From: DATAXP01 sp036272935
GTDB lineage: Bacteria; Planctomycetota; Planctomycetia; Pirellulales; PNKZ01
Direction of reading: 5' to 3'
Length of the DNA: 64,000 bases
Assembly (NCBI GenBank): GCA_036272935.1
Contig: DATAXP010000011.1
Span: 1 to 64,000 of the forward strand
The notes beneath the pieces were generated by a model, which was given only the letters and a program-made list of their open reading frames with translations, did no database searches and was not told the origin of the DNA. Shown here one piece after another: positions 8,449 through 16,719 of this stretch; position 1 is the first letter of the stretch; every line of letters begins with the position of its first letter. A program made the position numbers and the translations under genes.

Positions 8449-9375
8449 ATGCGTTGGCCGAGACCGATTGCCGCGGCGATGCAATGGGTTCGTCGGCACA
8501 TCTGGCCGACGCTTTCCACGACGCTCGTGCGCTGGTACCAGGACGACGGCGGATTGCTCAGTGCCGCGATGGCCTACTACGCCGCCTTTGCGCTGTTTCC
8601 GTTATGCCTGATCCTGATTGCGGTGCTGAGTTGGCTCAGCCGGCTCTCGCCCGAACTGCATGCTCAGCGGCTCGAGTTGGTCAACGTCATCGAGCAGAAC
8701 ACCGGCCCCTGGGTGGGCCAGCAAGTGCATAACGTGCTGCAAAACATCGACACACAGGCCAGCATCGGCGGACCGTTGGGCGCGATCACCTTGCTGATCG
8801 CGGCGATCGGCATCTTCTTGCAGCTCGACGCCATCTTCGATCGCATCTGGACCCCCACCGCGCCGCGCGATCAAAGCTTCCTGGCGGTCGTGCATCGCAT
8901 CCTGGTCGACCGACTGCTGGCGTTCTGCATGCTGCTGGCCGTCGGCGGATTGCTGATCCTGGTGTCGATCGCCAACTTTGCCGCCGCCGGGTTGAGGCCG
9001 TATATCGATCGGCTTCCGGCCGGCGCCTATGCCTGGCAACTTGTGCAGCCGGGAATCGCGCTGGTGTCGAACTGTCTGCTGTTCGCGACCATCTACAAGG
9101 TGTTCCCCAAGGCGCGGGTGCGCTGGCGCGAAGCGCTCGCCGGCGGCGTGCTGGTGGCGCTCGTGTGGCAGGCGGGCCAGTTGCTGCTAGCGCGGATCGT
9201 CATTGCCTCACACTACGGCGCCTACGGCGTAGTCGGTTCGTTTGTGGCCATCATGGTGTGGATGTACTACAGCAGCGCCGTCATCTTTCTCGGAGCCGAG
9301 TTCGTGAAGGCGATCTGCCGCGACTGCGTCAATCCTACCGCAGAGCGTCAAAAGCCAGATGGCGTCCGCAAATAG
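8449..9375 (+). CDS. YihY/BrkB family inner-membrane protein
   Basis: A 308-residue polytopic protein of the YihY/virulence-factor BrkB family, once mis-assigned as RNase BN. It has about six membrane segments and the family signature YYAAFALFPLCLILIA near residue 42 and FVAIMVWMYYSSAVIFLGAE near 265. The ATG at 8449 is preferred over a TTG nine bases earlier because AAGGA lies about 10 bases upstream of the ATG and directly against the TTG. Role unknown in the family; transport or envelope integrity has been proposed. Confidence 0.88.
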   Translation: MRWPRPIAAAMQWVRRHIWPTLSTTLVRWYQDDGGLLSAAMAYYAAFALFPLCLILIAVLSWLSRLSPELHAQRLELVNVIEQNTGPWVGQQVHNVLQNIDTQASIGGPLGAITLLIAAIGIFLQLDAIFDRIWTPTAPRDQSFLAVVHRILVDRLLAFCMLLAVGGLLILVSIANFAAAGLRPYIDRLPAGAYAWQLVQPGIALVSNCLLFATIYKVFPKARVRWREALAGGVLVALVWQAGQLLLARIVIASHYGAYGVVGSFVAIMVWMYYSSAVIFLGAEFVKAICRDCVNPTAERQKPDGVRK

Positions 9376-9385
9376 CCGCGACGTT

Positions 9386-9401
9386 TGGCATGCTACCTGC
9401 A
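9386..9401 (+). promoter_or_regulatory. Sigma-54 (-24/-12) promoter candidate, internal
   Basis: TGGCATGCTACCTGCA fits TGGCAYR-N4-TTGCW with one mismatch in the -12 element (CTGC) and exact GG-N10-GC spacing (GG at 9387-9388, GC at 9399-9400). Start of transcription would be near 9412, about 50 bases before the DUF1328 gene at 9461. It would allow the last two island genes to be expressed separately. Confidence 0.55.
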
Positions 9402-9460
9402 GTAGCTTCTTTCGGGCTGCTGAGAGTTGATTCAAGACGTTGCTGCGAAGGAGATACGCC

Positions 9461-9634
9461 ATGTTGTCCTGGGCTCTTACATTTCTTGTGATCGCGTTGA
9501 TCGCCGGCGTGCTCGGCTTTACCGGCGTGTATGTCGCCGCGGCTGGCATCGCCAAGATTCTGTTTTTCGTGTTCCTGGTGTTGTTCATCGTCAGCCTGTT
9601 GGCTGGCCGGACGACCCGCGAGCCGCTGCCGTAA
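9461..9634 (+). CDS. DUF1328 (YtjA-like) small membrane protein
   Basis: A 57-residue protein with two hydrophobic segments (about 2-24 and 30-51) and a short polar tail (GRTTREP). It matches the DUF1328/YtjA family in length and in the FLVIALIAGVLGF and AAGIAKILFFVFLVLF stretches. AAGGAG lies about 8 bases before the ATG at 9461. DUF1328 proteins are common in stress-related clusters of proteobacteria; function unknown. The sigma-54 candidate at 9386 sits directly upstream. Confidence 0.88.
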   Translation: MLSWALTFLVIALIAGVLGFTGVYVAAAGIAKILFFVFLVLFIVSLLAGRTTREPLP

Positions 9635-9670
9635 CGAACGGACTCTCTGGACGCAGAAAGGATTCGTACT

Positions 9671-9934
9671 ATGCGTTTAACTGGACTCACTGAAGCGGCC
9701 GTGCTTATCGTCCTCGCGGGTGGGTGCACTCAAGCACCCGACCGAGCGACGACGAGCACGCCGACAACGGGTGGCGATGTCCACACGACACTGCGGCCGC
9801 CACTCGATACGCCGCCGCCTGCCACGCCGCCGGCTCAGCCTGGCGTGAACGTACACATCGGTCAGAACGCCAATCCCGACAAGCCGATGGTCAACGTGCA
9901 ACCAGGGCGCGGCGTCGAAGTGAACGTGCCGTAA
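9671..9934 (+). CDS. Small Pro/Thr-rich lipoprotein
   Basis: An 87-residue predicted lipoprotein. The signal peptide ends in the lipobox LAGGC (Cys19), after which lipidation and anchoring in an envelope membrane are expected. The mature part is low complexity, rich in Pro and Thr (TPPPATPPAQPG), ending in VNVQPGRGVEVNVP. AAAGGA precedes the ATG. No enzyme domain is visible. It is the last gene before the terminator-like hairpin at 9962. Proteins of this size in stress islands often act as envelope spacers; that role is only a suggestion. Confidence 0.75.
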   Translation: MRLTGLTEAAVLIVLAGGCTQAPDRATTSTPTTGGDVHTTLRPPLDTPPPATPPAQPGVNVHIGQNANPDKPMVNVQPGRGVEVNVP

Positions 9935-9961
9935 AGGGCGTCGACCGTGCAATTGAGTTCT

Positions 9962-9991
9962 GCGACCGGCCACCACAAGGTGGCCGGTCGC
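9962..9991 (+). terminator. Hairpin closing the stress island
   Basis: A perfect 13-base-pair stem (GCGACCGGCCACC with its complement) around the loop ACAA, 27 bases after the lipoprotein stop. The tail GTCTATTGTT is only moderately T-rich, so it may need Rho or act as an mRNA 3' end stabiliser. Confidence 0.75.
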
Positions 9992-10071
9992 GTCTATTGT
10001 TGAACGCTCGCCGCTCGGTAAAGTACGTACTCATTGTCGTCGTTCGTTCCAGCGCAGACTTTTGTCTCGTC

Positions 10072-11973
10072 ATGCCGACATCGGAGCAGGAACCTCGGCG
10101 CCGTCTTCCTGTGGGTGCCGAAGTGCAGCCAGGCGGCGGAGTGCACTTTCGATTATGGGCACCGCGGCGGCGCAACGTGCAAGTGGTCGTCGATTCGCCG
10201 ACCGGCAAAGAGACCGGTGCGGGACTGGCTATCGCGATGAAGACCGAACGCGACGGGTATTTCTCCGGTCTCGTCGCCGAAGCCGCGGCGGGGAGTCGTT
10301 ATCGCTTCCGGCTCGACGACGAGCCGTCGCTGTATCCCGATCCAACGTCGCGATTCCAACCCGAAGGCGTGCACGGGCCGTCGGAGGTGATCGATCCGAG
10401 CGCGTATGCCTGGCACGATACGGCTTGGCAGGGTGTGTCGATCGCCGGCCAGGTGATTTACGAGTTGCACATTGGCACGTTCACTCACGAAGGAACGTGG
10501 CTCGCGGCGGCCAAACAACTGCCGCACCTGGTTGAGATTGGCGTCACGGTGGTCGAGGTGATGCCGGTCGCCGAGTTCCACGGTCGCTTCGGCTGGGGAT
10601 ACGACGGCGTCGACCTGTTCGCGCCAACGCGGTTATACGGCACGCCCGATGACTTCCGCGCGTTCGTCGATGAAGCGCATGCGCTTGGGCTCGGCGTGAT
10701 TCTCGACGTGGTCTACAACCACTTCGGTCCGATCGGCAACTACGTCAGCCAGTTCTCCGACTATTATTTCTCCAAGCAGCACCATACTCCCTGGGGCGAG
10801 GCGCTCAACTTCGACGGCCCCAACTCGGCGCCGGTGCGCGAGTTTTTCGTTGCCAACGCCGGCTATTGGATCGACGAGTTCCACCTCGACGGCCTGCGGC
10901 TCGACGCGGTGCAGGCGATCATCGACGACTCGGCCGATCACATTATCGCCGCCGTCACGCGCAGCGTGCGCCGTGCCGCCGCCGGCCGAGCGACGATCGT
11001 CGTCGCCGAGAACGAGCACCAGGAAGCGTGGCTTGCCGAATCCACCGAGTCCGGCGGCTACGGGCTCGACGGCATGTGGAACGATGATTTCCATCACGCT
11101 GCCCGCGTGGCGATGACCGGCCACAACGAGTATTACTACAACGACTATCATGGCACGCCGCAGGAGCTGATCTCGGCGGTCACCCGCGGATTTCTGTACC
11201 AGGGACAATGGAACCTGCGGCAGCAGAAGTTCCGTGGCAGTCCGTCGCTGGCGCTGCCGGGGCAGTGTTTTGTGAACTTCCTGCAAAACCACGACCAGGT
11301 GGCGAACTCGGCGCACGGCCTGCCGGCGCACGCGCTGACCTCGCCTGGCCGAGTGCGTGCCATGACCGCCGTGCTGCTGTTGGCCCCTTCGACGCCGATG
11401 CTATTCCAAGGGCAAGAGTTCGGCTGCTCGGCGCCGTTCTTGTACTTTGCCGATTTCGAGGTCGAGATGGCCGAATTGGTTCGCACGGGCCGCGAAGAAG
11501 GTCTGCGGCACTTTCGCAGCCTCTCGGGAGGCGACGCGAAGGACATTCTTGCCGACCCGTGCGACGTGGCAACGTTCGAGCGCTGCAAGCTCGACTGGCA
11601 CCAGCGCGACACGAACCAGCGGACGCTTGCGCTGCACAGGGATTTGCTCGCGCTGCGCCGCGATGATCCTGCATTTTCATCGCAGCGTGCCGATCGCATG
11701 GCTGGCGCCGTGTTGGCCGGCGAAGCGTTTCTGCTGCGGTACTTCGGCGGTGACGGCGACGACCGACTGCTGCTGGTCAACATGGGGCGCGACCTGGATT
11801 TTCGGCCCCCGGCCGAGCCGCTGCTGGCCGCGCCAAAGGGAAAATCGTGGCAGCTGCTGTGGAGCAGCGAGAATCCGCAGTACGGCGGCTCCGGAATCGC
11901 GCCGCTCGACACTAAGGATTGGTGCCTGCCGGGACACGCTACTTTCGTGCTGCGAGCTGTCGCCGTGTCGTAG
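10072..11973 (+). CDS. treZ: Malto-oligosyltrehalose trehalohydrolase
   Basis: A 633-residue GH13 enzyme that releases trehalose from the maltooligosyl-trehalose made by TreY. An N-terminal E-set/CBM48-like domain (FRLWAPRRRNVQVVVD, about 25-40) precedes the (beta/alpha)8 barrel. Visible catalytic motifs are the nucleophile region GLRLDAVQAI (about 277-286), the acid/base Glu in VVAENE (about 311) and FLQNHDQVAN (about 403-412), where the HDQ form is typical of TreZ, against HD in branching enzymes. The ATG at 10072 fits the family N-terminus (PVGAEVQPGGG). No clear Shine-Dalgarno is seen. No treY or treS is in the window, so the partner must be elsewhere. Trehalose production fits the osmotic-stress flavour of the island upstream. 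Confidence 0.9.
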   Translation: MPTSEQEPRRRLPVGAEVQPGGGVHFRLWAPRRRNVQVVVDSPTGKETGAGLAIAMKTERDGYFSGLVAEAAAGSRYRFRLDDEPSLYPDPTSRFQPEGVHGPSEVIDPSAYAWHDTAWQGVSIAGQVIYELHIGTFTHEGTWLAAAKQLPHLVEIGVTVVEVMPVAEFHGRFGWGYDGVDLFAPTRLYGTPDDFRAFVDEAHALGLGVILDVVYNHFGPIGNYVSQFSDYYFSKQHHTPWGEALNFDGPNSAPVREFFVANAGYWIDEFHLDGLRLDAVQAIIDDSADHIIAAVTRSVRRAAAGRATIVVAENEHQEAWLAESTESGGYGLDGMWNDDFHHAARVAMTGHNEYYYNDYHGTPQELISAVTRGFLYQGQWNLRQQKFRGSPSLALPGQCFVNFLQNHDQVANSAHGLPAHALTSPGRVRAMTAVLLLAPSTPMLFQGQEFGCSAPFLYFADFEVEMAELVRTGREEGLRHFRSLSGGDAKDILADPCDVATFERCKLDWHQRDTNQRTLALHRDLLALRRDDPAFSSQRADRMAGAVLAGEAFLLRYFGGDGDDRLLLVNMGRDLDFRPPAEPLLAAPKGKSWQLLWSSENPQYGGSGIAPLDTKDWCLPGHATFVLRAVAVS

Positions 11974-12163
11974 GCTGGCAACCGATGTTGCGATTTCGCA
12001 ACACGCCGTGGCCGGTTTCGTCGTCGACCACGTTCCAACTCGCCGCCTGAAGTCATGCGACACCACGGACTTCGTTCGCAACTGTCGCTTGACGACCACT
12101 GCCAGGCGCGTGGTTTGCCCACGGGCTATTCTTTCCCAAGTCTTCGCTCTTCAGGAATCCCAG

Positions 12164-12856
12164 ATGCCGCGACGCCGCTTCAGATGCCTTTCACAGGCTG
12201 TCCGCTACTTCGGCTATCGCGCGCTGCGGCGAGGGCTGGGACTCGAAGTCAGCCATGCGATGCTGTTCGATCTAAGCCGCGCGGGACCGATCGACAACGA
12301 TTCGCCGGGTTATGAGTTCCGTTTCCTTTCGCCCGATGATGTGTGGGCGTTCGCGGCCGATCCGGCAAACGACCTCGATGCCGCGATGGCCGACCGACTG
12401 GTGGCCGGCGACGACGTGTGCTTCGCGGCCATCCACGGCTCGCGGTTGGCCAACTACAACTGGTATGCGTTCGGCGGCATCGAGGCGGAGCACGCCATGC
12501 GAGTGCCGATGACGCTGCCGGCCGGGTTCGCGTACCTGTACAAGGGTTTCACGCATCCCGACTACCGTGGCCGCGGCTTGAACTACGCCACGGTGCTGCG
12601 TGCCCTGCACGCACTGCGCGACCAGGGGATGGAGCAAATCGTCGGCATCATCGAATACGCCAACTGGCCGTCGCTGACCAGCTACCGTCGTTTCCGTCCC
12701 GTCCCGCTCGGGCTGCTGATGACCCTTGGCCAAGGCCGTCCCCGCTGGGTCCGCTATCCGCCGCGGGCCAAGGCGATCGGCGTCGAGTTTGGGCGTGAGG
12801 CCGAAAACCGTCGCGCGGCCCACGCCGTGTCCGAGCTTGCTGCTTCCGCGTCGTAA
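12164..12856 (+). CDS. GNAT-like N-acetyltransferase
   Basis: A 230-residue protein with a GNAT-like fold: the pattern AYLYKGFTHPDYRGRGLNYA (about 120-140) holds the acetyl-CoA pyrophosphate loop (R/QxxGxG as YRGRGL), followed by the helix ATVLRALHAL and IVGIIEYANWPSLTSYRRFRP. The start at ATG 12164 is preceded by a weak AGGA. The substrate cannot be told from sequence; such stand-alone planctomycete GNAT proteins often lie near polysaccharide genes. It follows treZ by 190 bases on the same strand and may be separately expressed. Confidence 0.7.
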   Translation: MPRRRFRCLSQAVRYFGYRALRRGLGLEVSHAMLFDLSRAGPIDNDSPGYEFRFLSPDDVWAFAADPANDLDAAMADRLVAGDDVCFAAIHGSRLANYNWYAFGGIEAEHAMRVPMTLPAGFAYLYKGFTHPDYRGRGLNYATVLRALHALRDQGMEQIVGIIEYANWPSLTSYRRFRPVPLGLLMTLGQGRPRWVRYPPRAKAIGVEFGREAENRRAAHAVSELAASAS

Positions 12857-12925
12857 TCGTTCGGCGACGAAAACGGACAGCGAAGTAGCAGGCACACTCC
12901 GTGTGCCGCCGCCGCGTTCCTTGCT

Positions 12926-12997
12926 CCGGACCAAAAAACTCGGCGGGTTTATTTTTTGGTTCCCGAGGGTCCCAGGGGGGGTAAGACCAAAATACTC
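12926..12997. repeat. Dispersed intergenic repeat, family C, copy 1
   Basis: A 72-base AT-and-G-tract element beginning GGACCAAAAAACTCG and containing GGGTCCCAGGGGGGGTAAG. The same element lies inverted at 30430-30506 with about 85% identity by eye. It sits in the convergent gap between the GNAT gene and the pectate lyase gene. No coding potential is seen. Confidence 0.75.
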
Positions 12998-13149
12998 GCT
13001 ACGTTTCTTGGCCTGAGCAGGTCGCACCACTCTCGCTGTTTGCAATCTATGCATGACGCGAGAGCTTACTGCTCAGCAGCCGCACGCTCCACGGCGAAAG
13101 TAGGCCAGAGCGGAGGATCACGAAAGCACGGAATCGTGACAAGCCTTTC

Positions 13150-14424
13150 CTATTTCAACTCGGGCCAGCCGCCGACATCGGCTTGCGAGCGGAGAATGCG
13201 GCCGGTGCGGCGCTGCCGCACGTCGTCGATGATCCGCTGATCGACTGTGTCGCGCCGGTGCGAACAACCTGCCTGCGAGAGCACGGCCTCGTACGCCTCG
13301 AGCGCGTTTTGCCGCGTCACCGGAATCGGCGCGTTGAACAGCGGCGAGTCCGACACTTGCGCCTGCACCTCCTGGCGAGCGCGGCGCATCGGCGTCTTGT
13401 CGGCGAACAGCACGTCCCACTGGTCGGCGTGCGGATCGGTCCGGTTCGGGCCCAGGTTCCCCGCCACGTACACCCGCAACGGCTCGATCACGCCATGCCG
13501 CAGCACCGCTTCGATCTCGGGCTGCCGGCCACTGGCCAGGTAATAGTTGTCGAGAAATTGAAAGGCGAACTTCACGTCGGCGGCTTCGTCCGGGTGATCC
13601 TCGATGCCGGTCGTGTAGCGCGAGCCGGAGCGCTGATAGTCGAACAACACGTTGTTGACCGACTCGAATTTCGGATCGTAGCCCCTCCCGCGGCGCATGT
13701 CGTTGGCTTCGAATTGCGGGCCGCGCATCACGTAATGGGCGATGAGCGAATGATGCAGGCTCAGGGTCGACGCGCTCAGATTCAATCCGAAGGCGTGGTT
13801 GTCGCCGTAGGGGTGCAGCTCCGGGTTGCTGAGTGGCTCGGAAATGATGCACCACTGAATCGTCACGTTTTGGCAGCCGACGATGCCGAAGACTTCGTCG
13901 TTGCTCCACGAGGCCGAAACGTGGTCGAACAGCAGCTCGCTTGAGCGGACGGCATTGATGCAATCCAGGTCGCCAGAACCTTTCGGCCGCTTGAGCCCCG
14001 CGGCTTGGTTTTTGGCCAGCGTGCTTACGTCGCCCAGGCGGACGCGCAGATAACGCACCACGATGTCATGCGTGTCCTCGATCTCCAGGCTGTGATCGCA
14101 CAGGCACACGCCCAGGCCTGGCGCGGTCGAGCCGTCCAGCGTCAACCACGGCTCGGTGATCGTGAGCGGGCCGGCCATCCTGAGATTGCCGGCGACTTTG
14201 AACTGCACCATGCGCGGCCCGGACTGAGCAATTGCCCAGCGCAGCGAGCCAGGCGGCGGCTGGTGCAGGTCGTCGGCCAGCGTGGTCACCTCAATAATTC
14301 TGCCGCCAGCCCCACCTCGTGCAGTGGCCCCGAAGCCCTCGGCCCCATCGAAGCTCGGCACCGGCGCGGCCCAGCAGGTTGCCGCCACGGCGAGGATTGA
14401 GATGCACGCCAAAAGGTTCTTCAC
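13150..14424 (-). CDS. Secreted pectate lyase-like protein (PL1 family)
   Basis: A 424-residue protein with a Sec signal peptide (1-19, ending CWAAP) and a right-handed parallel beta-helix of the pectate-lyase (PL1/PelC) type. Visible family features are the N-terminal GAEGFGATARGGAGG (about 27-41), the strand repeats (LTLDGSTAPG, DIVVRYLRVRLGD, LLFDHVSASWSNDE, LSLHHSLIAHYVMRGPQF) and the buried polar ladder. In planctomycetes such proteins degrade pectin-like or algal polysaccharides in the periplasm or outside. The sequence shows no dockerin or extra domain. Its neighbours are not co-oriented, so it looks monocistronic. Confidence 0.85.
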   Translation of the reverse strand: MKNLLACISILAVAATCWAAPVPSFDGAEGFGATARGGAGGRIIEVTTLADDLHQPPPGSLRWAIAQSGPRMVQFKVAGNLRMAGPLTITEPWLTLDGSTAPGLGVCLCDHSLEIEDTHDIVVRYLRVRLGDVSTLAKNQAAGLKRPKGSGDLDCINAVRSSELLFDHVSASWSNDEVFGIVGCQNVTIQWCIISEPLSNPELHPYGDNHAFGLNLSASTLSLHHSLIAHYVMRGPQFEANDMRRGRGYDPKFESVNNVLFDYQRSGSRYTTGIEDHPDEAADVKFAFQFLDNYYLASGRQPEIEAVLRHGVIEPLRVYVAGNLGPNRTDPHADQWDVLFADKTPMRRARQEVQAQVSDSPLFNAPIPVTRQNALEAYEAVLSQAGCSHRRDTVDQRIIDDVRQRRTGRILRSQADVGGWPELK

Positions 14425-14552
14425 GCAACAGGCTCCAGCTGGCCGGTGGCCACAAGTGAGTCACATGGCGCCGACGCGCCGAAAACACCACCGCCGCCGC
14501 TCAAGCTGCTTGAAAATCAACGCAGCCGCTGCAGCGACTGATTAGGGCGGTG

Positions 14553-14720
14553 TCAGATGATACGCTGCGTCATGACTTCCTTGGCCCACTGTGCCCATCC
14601 TTCAGCTTCAGATAAAACGCGTTCCAACTCCTGCTCTGAAAATTGAAACTTCCGTATGACGGCTCGAACGACCTTGGGTATAAGAGCCATGGCCTGAAGC
14701 TCGCGGCCTAAAGAATCCAT
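14553..14720 (-). CDS. Possible 55-residue protein of unknown function
   Basis: An ORF beginning MDSLGRELQAMALIPKVV, with an alternative start at the second Met (14690). The sequence is charged and helical (FSEQELERVLSEAEGWAQW) and looks protein-like, while base composition is closer to 50% GC than its neighbours. No good Shine-Dalgarno is visible. It could be a small orphan gene or the tail of a lost mobile gene. Confidence 0.35.
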   Translation of the reverse strand: MDSLGRELQAMALIPKVVRAVIRKFQFSEQELERVLSEAEGWAQWAKEVMTQRII

Positions 14721-14795
14721 GCAACCTGTGGGCCTGCCGCGGTGGGTTGACCGTTGACTGGACGGATCAACACGGTTTTCACGGAGCCCACCGCG

Positions 14796-14948
14796 ATGCG
14801 TACGATTATCGGATTGGGCCTGGGCGAGTACAACAGCGAGGTCTGCACTCTCAGGGCTGCTCAGTTTTTCAACATGGATACGACCGGGCCACCAGTGCTT
14901 TGTTACCGCCTAGAGTTCGGGGAGACTGAGTCAGCCGGCACGCGCTAA
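14796..14948 (+). pseudogene. Relic of an IS110-type transposase N-terminus
   Basis: The first 19 codons from ATG 14796 read MRTIIGLGLGEYNSEVCTL, resembling the RNase-H-like start of IS110 (DEDD) transposases, in which GLDLGK is usual; here the catalytic Asp is replaced (GLGLGE). After that the frame has no similarity I recognise and stops after 50 codons. I read it as a truncated, dead IS copy. Confidence 0.4.
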
Positions 14949-15018
14949 CGTGCGGTTTGCGTGCGCAACCGCAGGCTAGCGCCTGGCGGCTCACCGGAAA
15001 ATCATCCTGCGATAAACC

Positions 15019-15085
15019 ACCAGCCCGACGCGCAAGCGAGGGTGAAGCGGGGACATGCGCTCCCTCGCTTGCGCGTCGGGCTGGT
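15019..15085. repeat. Perfect 24-base inverted repeat, family A subtype
   Basis: Arms of 24 bases, 15019-15042 and 15062-15085, are exact reverse complements (left arm ACCAGCCCGACGCGCAAGCG then AGGG) around a 19-base loop. It resembles the hairpins at 59596 and 62600 in having a CAGCC...AGCGAG consensus. Confidence 0.85.
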
Positions 15086-15213
15086 AGAGCCCCGGCGGCA
15101 ACGGCACGCGGAGCGTGCCTGCTACTTTGCGGCCCTCGAACTCTCGACGCCGCCATTGCGCTGGGCTATGACAGAGCGTGGTTCCGCTAGTGCTGTCTCT
15201 GGAGGTTTCGGCC

Positions 15214-16476
15214 ATGTCCAGCCGCGTGCCGCACGCTGTTTCTCGGCGTCGTTTTCTGAAGGCTTCGAGCGCTGCGGTCGGTGCGATCGCGATCCCCTAC
15301 TTCGTTCCGCAGCGCGCGTTCGGCGCGAACGACCGCCCGCTGGCCGGCTTCATCGGTGTGCGCAATCAAGGAACGGCGAACCTCAAATTGTTCGCCGACT
15401 ATGCCGCAGCGCTGTGCGACGTGGATGAAAAAGTGTTGGGCGAAGCGGTGACGCTGGCCGGCAAGCTGGGCGCGAACGTCACTACGTATCACGACTACCG
15501 CAAGCTGCTCGAGAACAAGGATCTCGATGTGATTGTGATCACGACGCCCGACCATTGGCACGCGCGGCAGATGATCGACGCCTGCGCGGCCGGCAAGCAC
15601 GTGTACTGCGAAAAGCCGCTGGGCCTGACGATTGCCGAGGGGCGCAAGATGGTCGACGCAGCGCGCAAATACAATCGTGTCGTGCAGACTGGTTCGCAGC
15701 AGCGCTCCTACGACAACTTCCGCTTCGCCTGCCAGCAGGTGCGCTCCGGTGCCATCGGCAAGGTGCGCGAGGTGCATGTCGGCATCCCGAAGGTGAACTT
15801 CAAAGGACCGGCGGTCGCCGACTCCTCGCCGCCGCCGGAGCTCGATTACGAATTCTGGCTTGGTCCCGCGCCCGATCGTCCCTACAACGTGAACCGCGTT
15901 CACTACAACTTCAGGTTCTTCTGGGATTATTCCGGCGGGCAGATGACCAACTTCGGTGCCCACCATATCGACATCGGGCAGTGGGGCCTCGCGGCCGACG
16001 ATACCGGCCCGATCGAGATCGAAGGGACGGCCGAGTACCATCCCGAGCATTGGTACGAAGTGCCGATGCGTTCGCGCACCACGCTGCGCTACGCCAATGG
16101 CGTGGTGATGACCGTCGGCCAGGACCAGGAGGACATCAAGGGGGGCACGCGGTTCATCGGCACGGATGGCGAGATTCACGTCGAGCGCGGCAAGTTGAGC
16201 GGCACGCCCGACGAGGTGAAGAAGTATGTTCTGAACAAGAAGGACGATGGCCGGGCCACGCACCGCGATAACTTTCTGGCGTGCATCCGCTCGGGCGAGC
16301 GGCCGACATGCGACGTGGAAATCGGCCATCGCTCGGCAACGGTCTGCCATTTGGCGAACAACGCACTGCGGCTGGGGCGCAAAATCCAATGGGATCCGCA
16401 GGCCGAGCAAATCACCGGCGACAGCGAAGCCGCGGCGATGGTTGATCGGCCGCACCGCGCGCCATGGACGATCTGA
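15214..16476 (+). CDS. Tat-exported Gfo/Idh/MocA family oxidoreductase
   Basis: A 420-residue NAD(P)-dependent oxidoreductase. A twin-arginine signal (SRRRFLKAS, residues 9-17, cleavage near FGA) directs the folded, cofactor-loaded enzyme across the membrane. The Rossmann domain carries CEKPLGLTI (the conserved EKP catalytic Lys) and the C-terminal domain has the substrate-binding GGQMTNFGAHHIDIGQWGL with the conserved DxxxH-type pair. GGAGG lies 8 bases before ATG 15214. Planctomycete genomes hold dozens of these, acting on sugars or inositols; the substrate is not inferable. It lacks an obvious operon partner. Confidence 0.92.
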   Translation: MSSRVPHAVSRRRFLKASSAAVGAIAIPYFVPQRAFGANDRPLAGFIGVRNQGTANLKLFADYAAALCDVDEKVLGEAVTLAGKLGANVTTYHDYRKLLENKDLDVIVITTPDHWHARQMIDACAAGKHVYCEKPLGLTIAEGRKMVDAARKYNRVVQTGSQQRSYDNFRFACQQVRSGAIGKVREVHVGIPKVNFKGPAVADSSPPPELDYEFWLGPAPDRPYNVNRVHYNFRFFWDYSGGQMTNFGAHHIDIGQWGLAADDTGPIEIEGTAEYHPEHWYEVPMRSRTTLRYANGVVMTVGQDQEDIKGGTRFIGTDGEIHVERGKLSGTPDEVKKYVLNKKDDGRATHRDNFLACIRSGERPTCDVEIGHRSATVCHLANNALRLGRKIQWDPQAEQITGDSEAAAMVDRPHRAPWTI

Positions 16477-16719
16477 TCCGTTCTCCCTTCTCTTTTTCGT
16501 AAAGGGTGACCGCCACGGTTGACGCGTAGCGTGGCGGGACGCTGCTGGGCAATCCTGGCAGCGGATGACCTGGTCGGGTTGTATAGATTTTGCGCAAAGC
16601 CACGACCGCGTGCCCCCAAACGGGTACGGAAATATCACCCTATTTGCAATACCAATTCGCGAAAAAGCTAGGTTGCATCAGGGATCGATGGGAAAGTGGC
16701 AGCGTTTCGCGAGGAGCAG

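Larger units (their letters stand above)
14425..15213. other. Long intergenic region with mobile relics
   Basis: This 789-base gap contains a possible 55-residue ORF (14553-14720, minus), a short relic of an IS110-type transposase (from 14796) and a perfect long-arm hairpin (15019-15085), each listed separately. The rest shows nothing recognisable. It lies between divergent genes. Confidence 0.6.

Noticed and set aside
10022..10031. AGTACGTACT palindrome upstream of treZ as an operator
   Set aside because: Ten-base palindromes are common by chance and there is no other copy or nearby regulator to support it.
16510..16537. Hairpin CCGCCACG/CGTGGCGG after the first Tat oxidoreductase as a terminator
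   Set aside because: The stem is only 8 base pairs around a 12-base loop and lacks a T tract, so the support is too weak.
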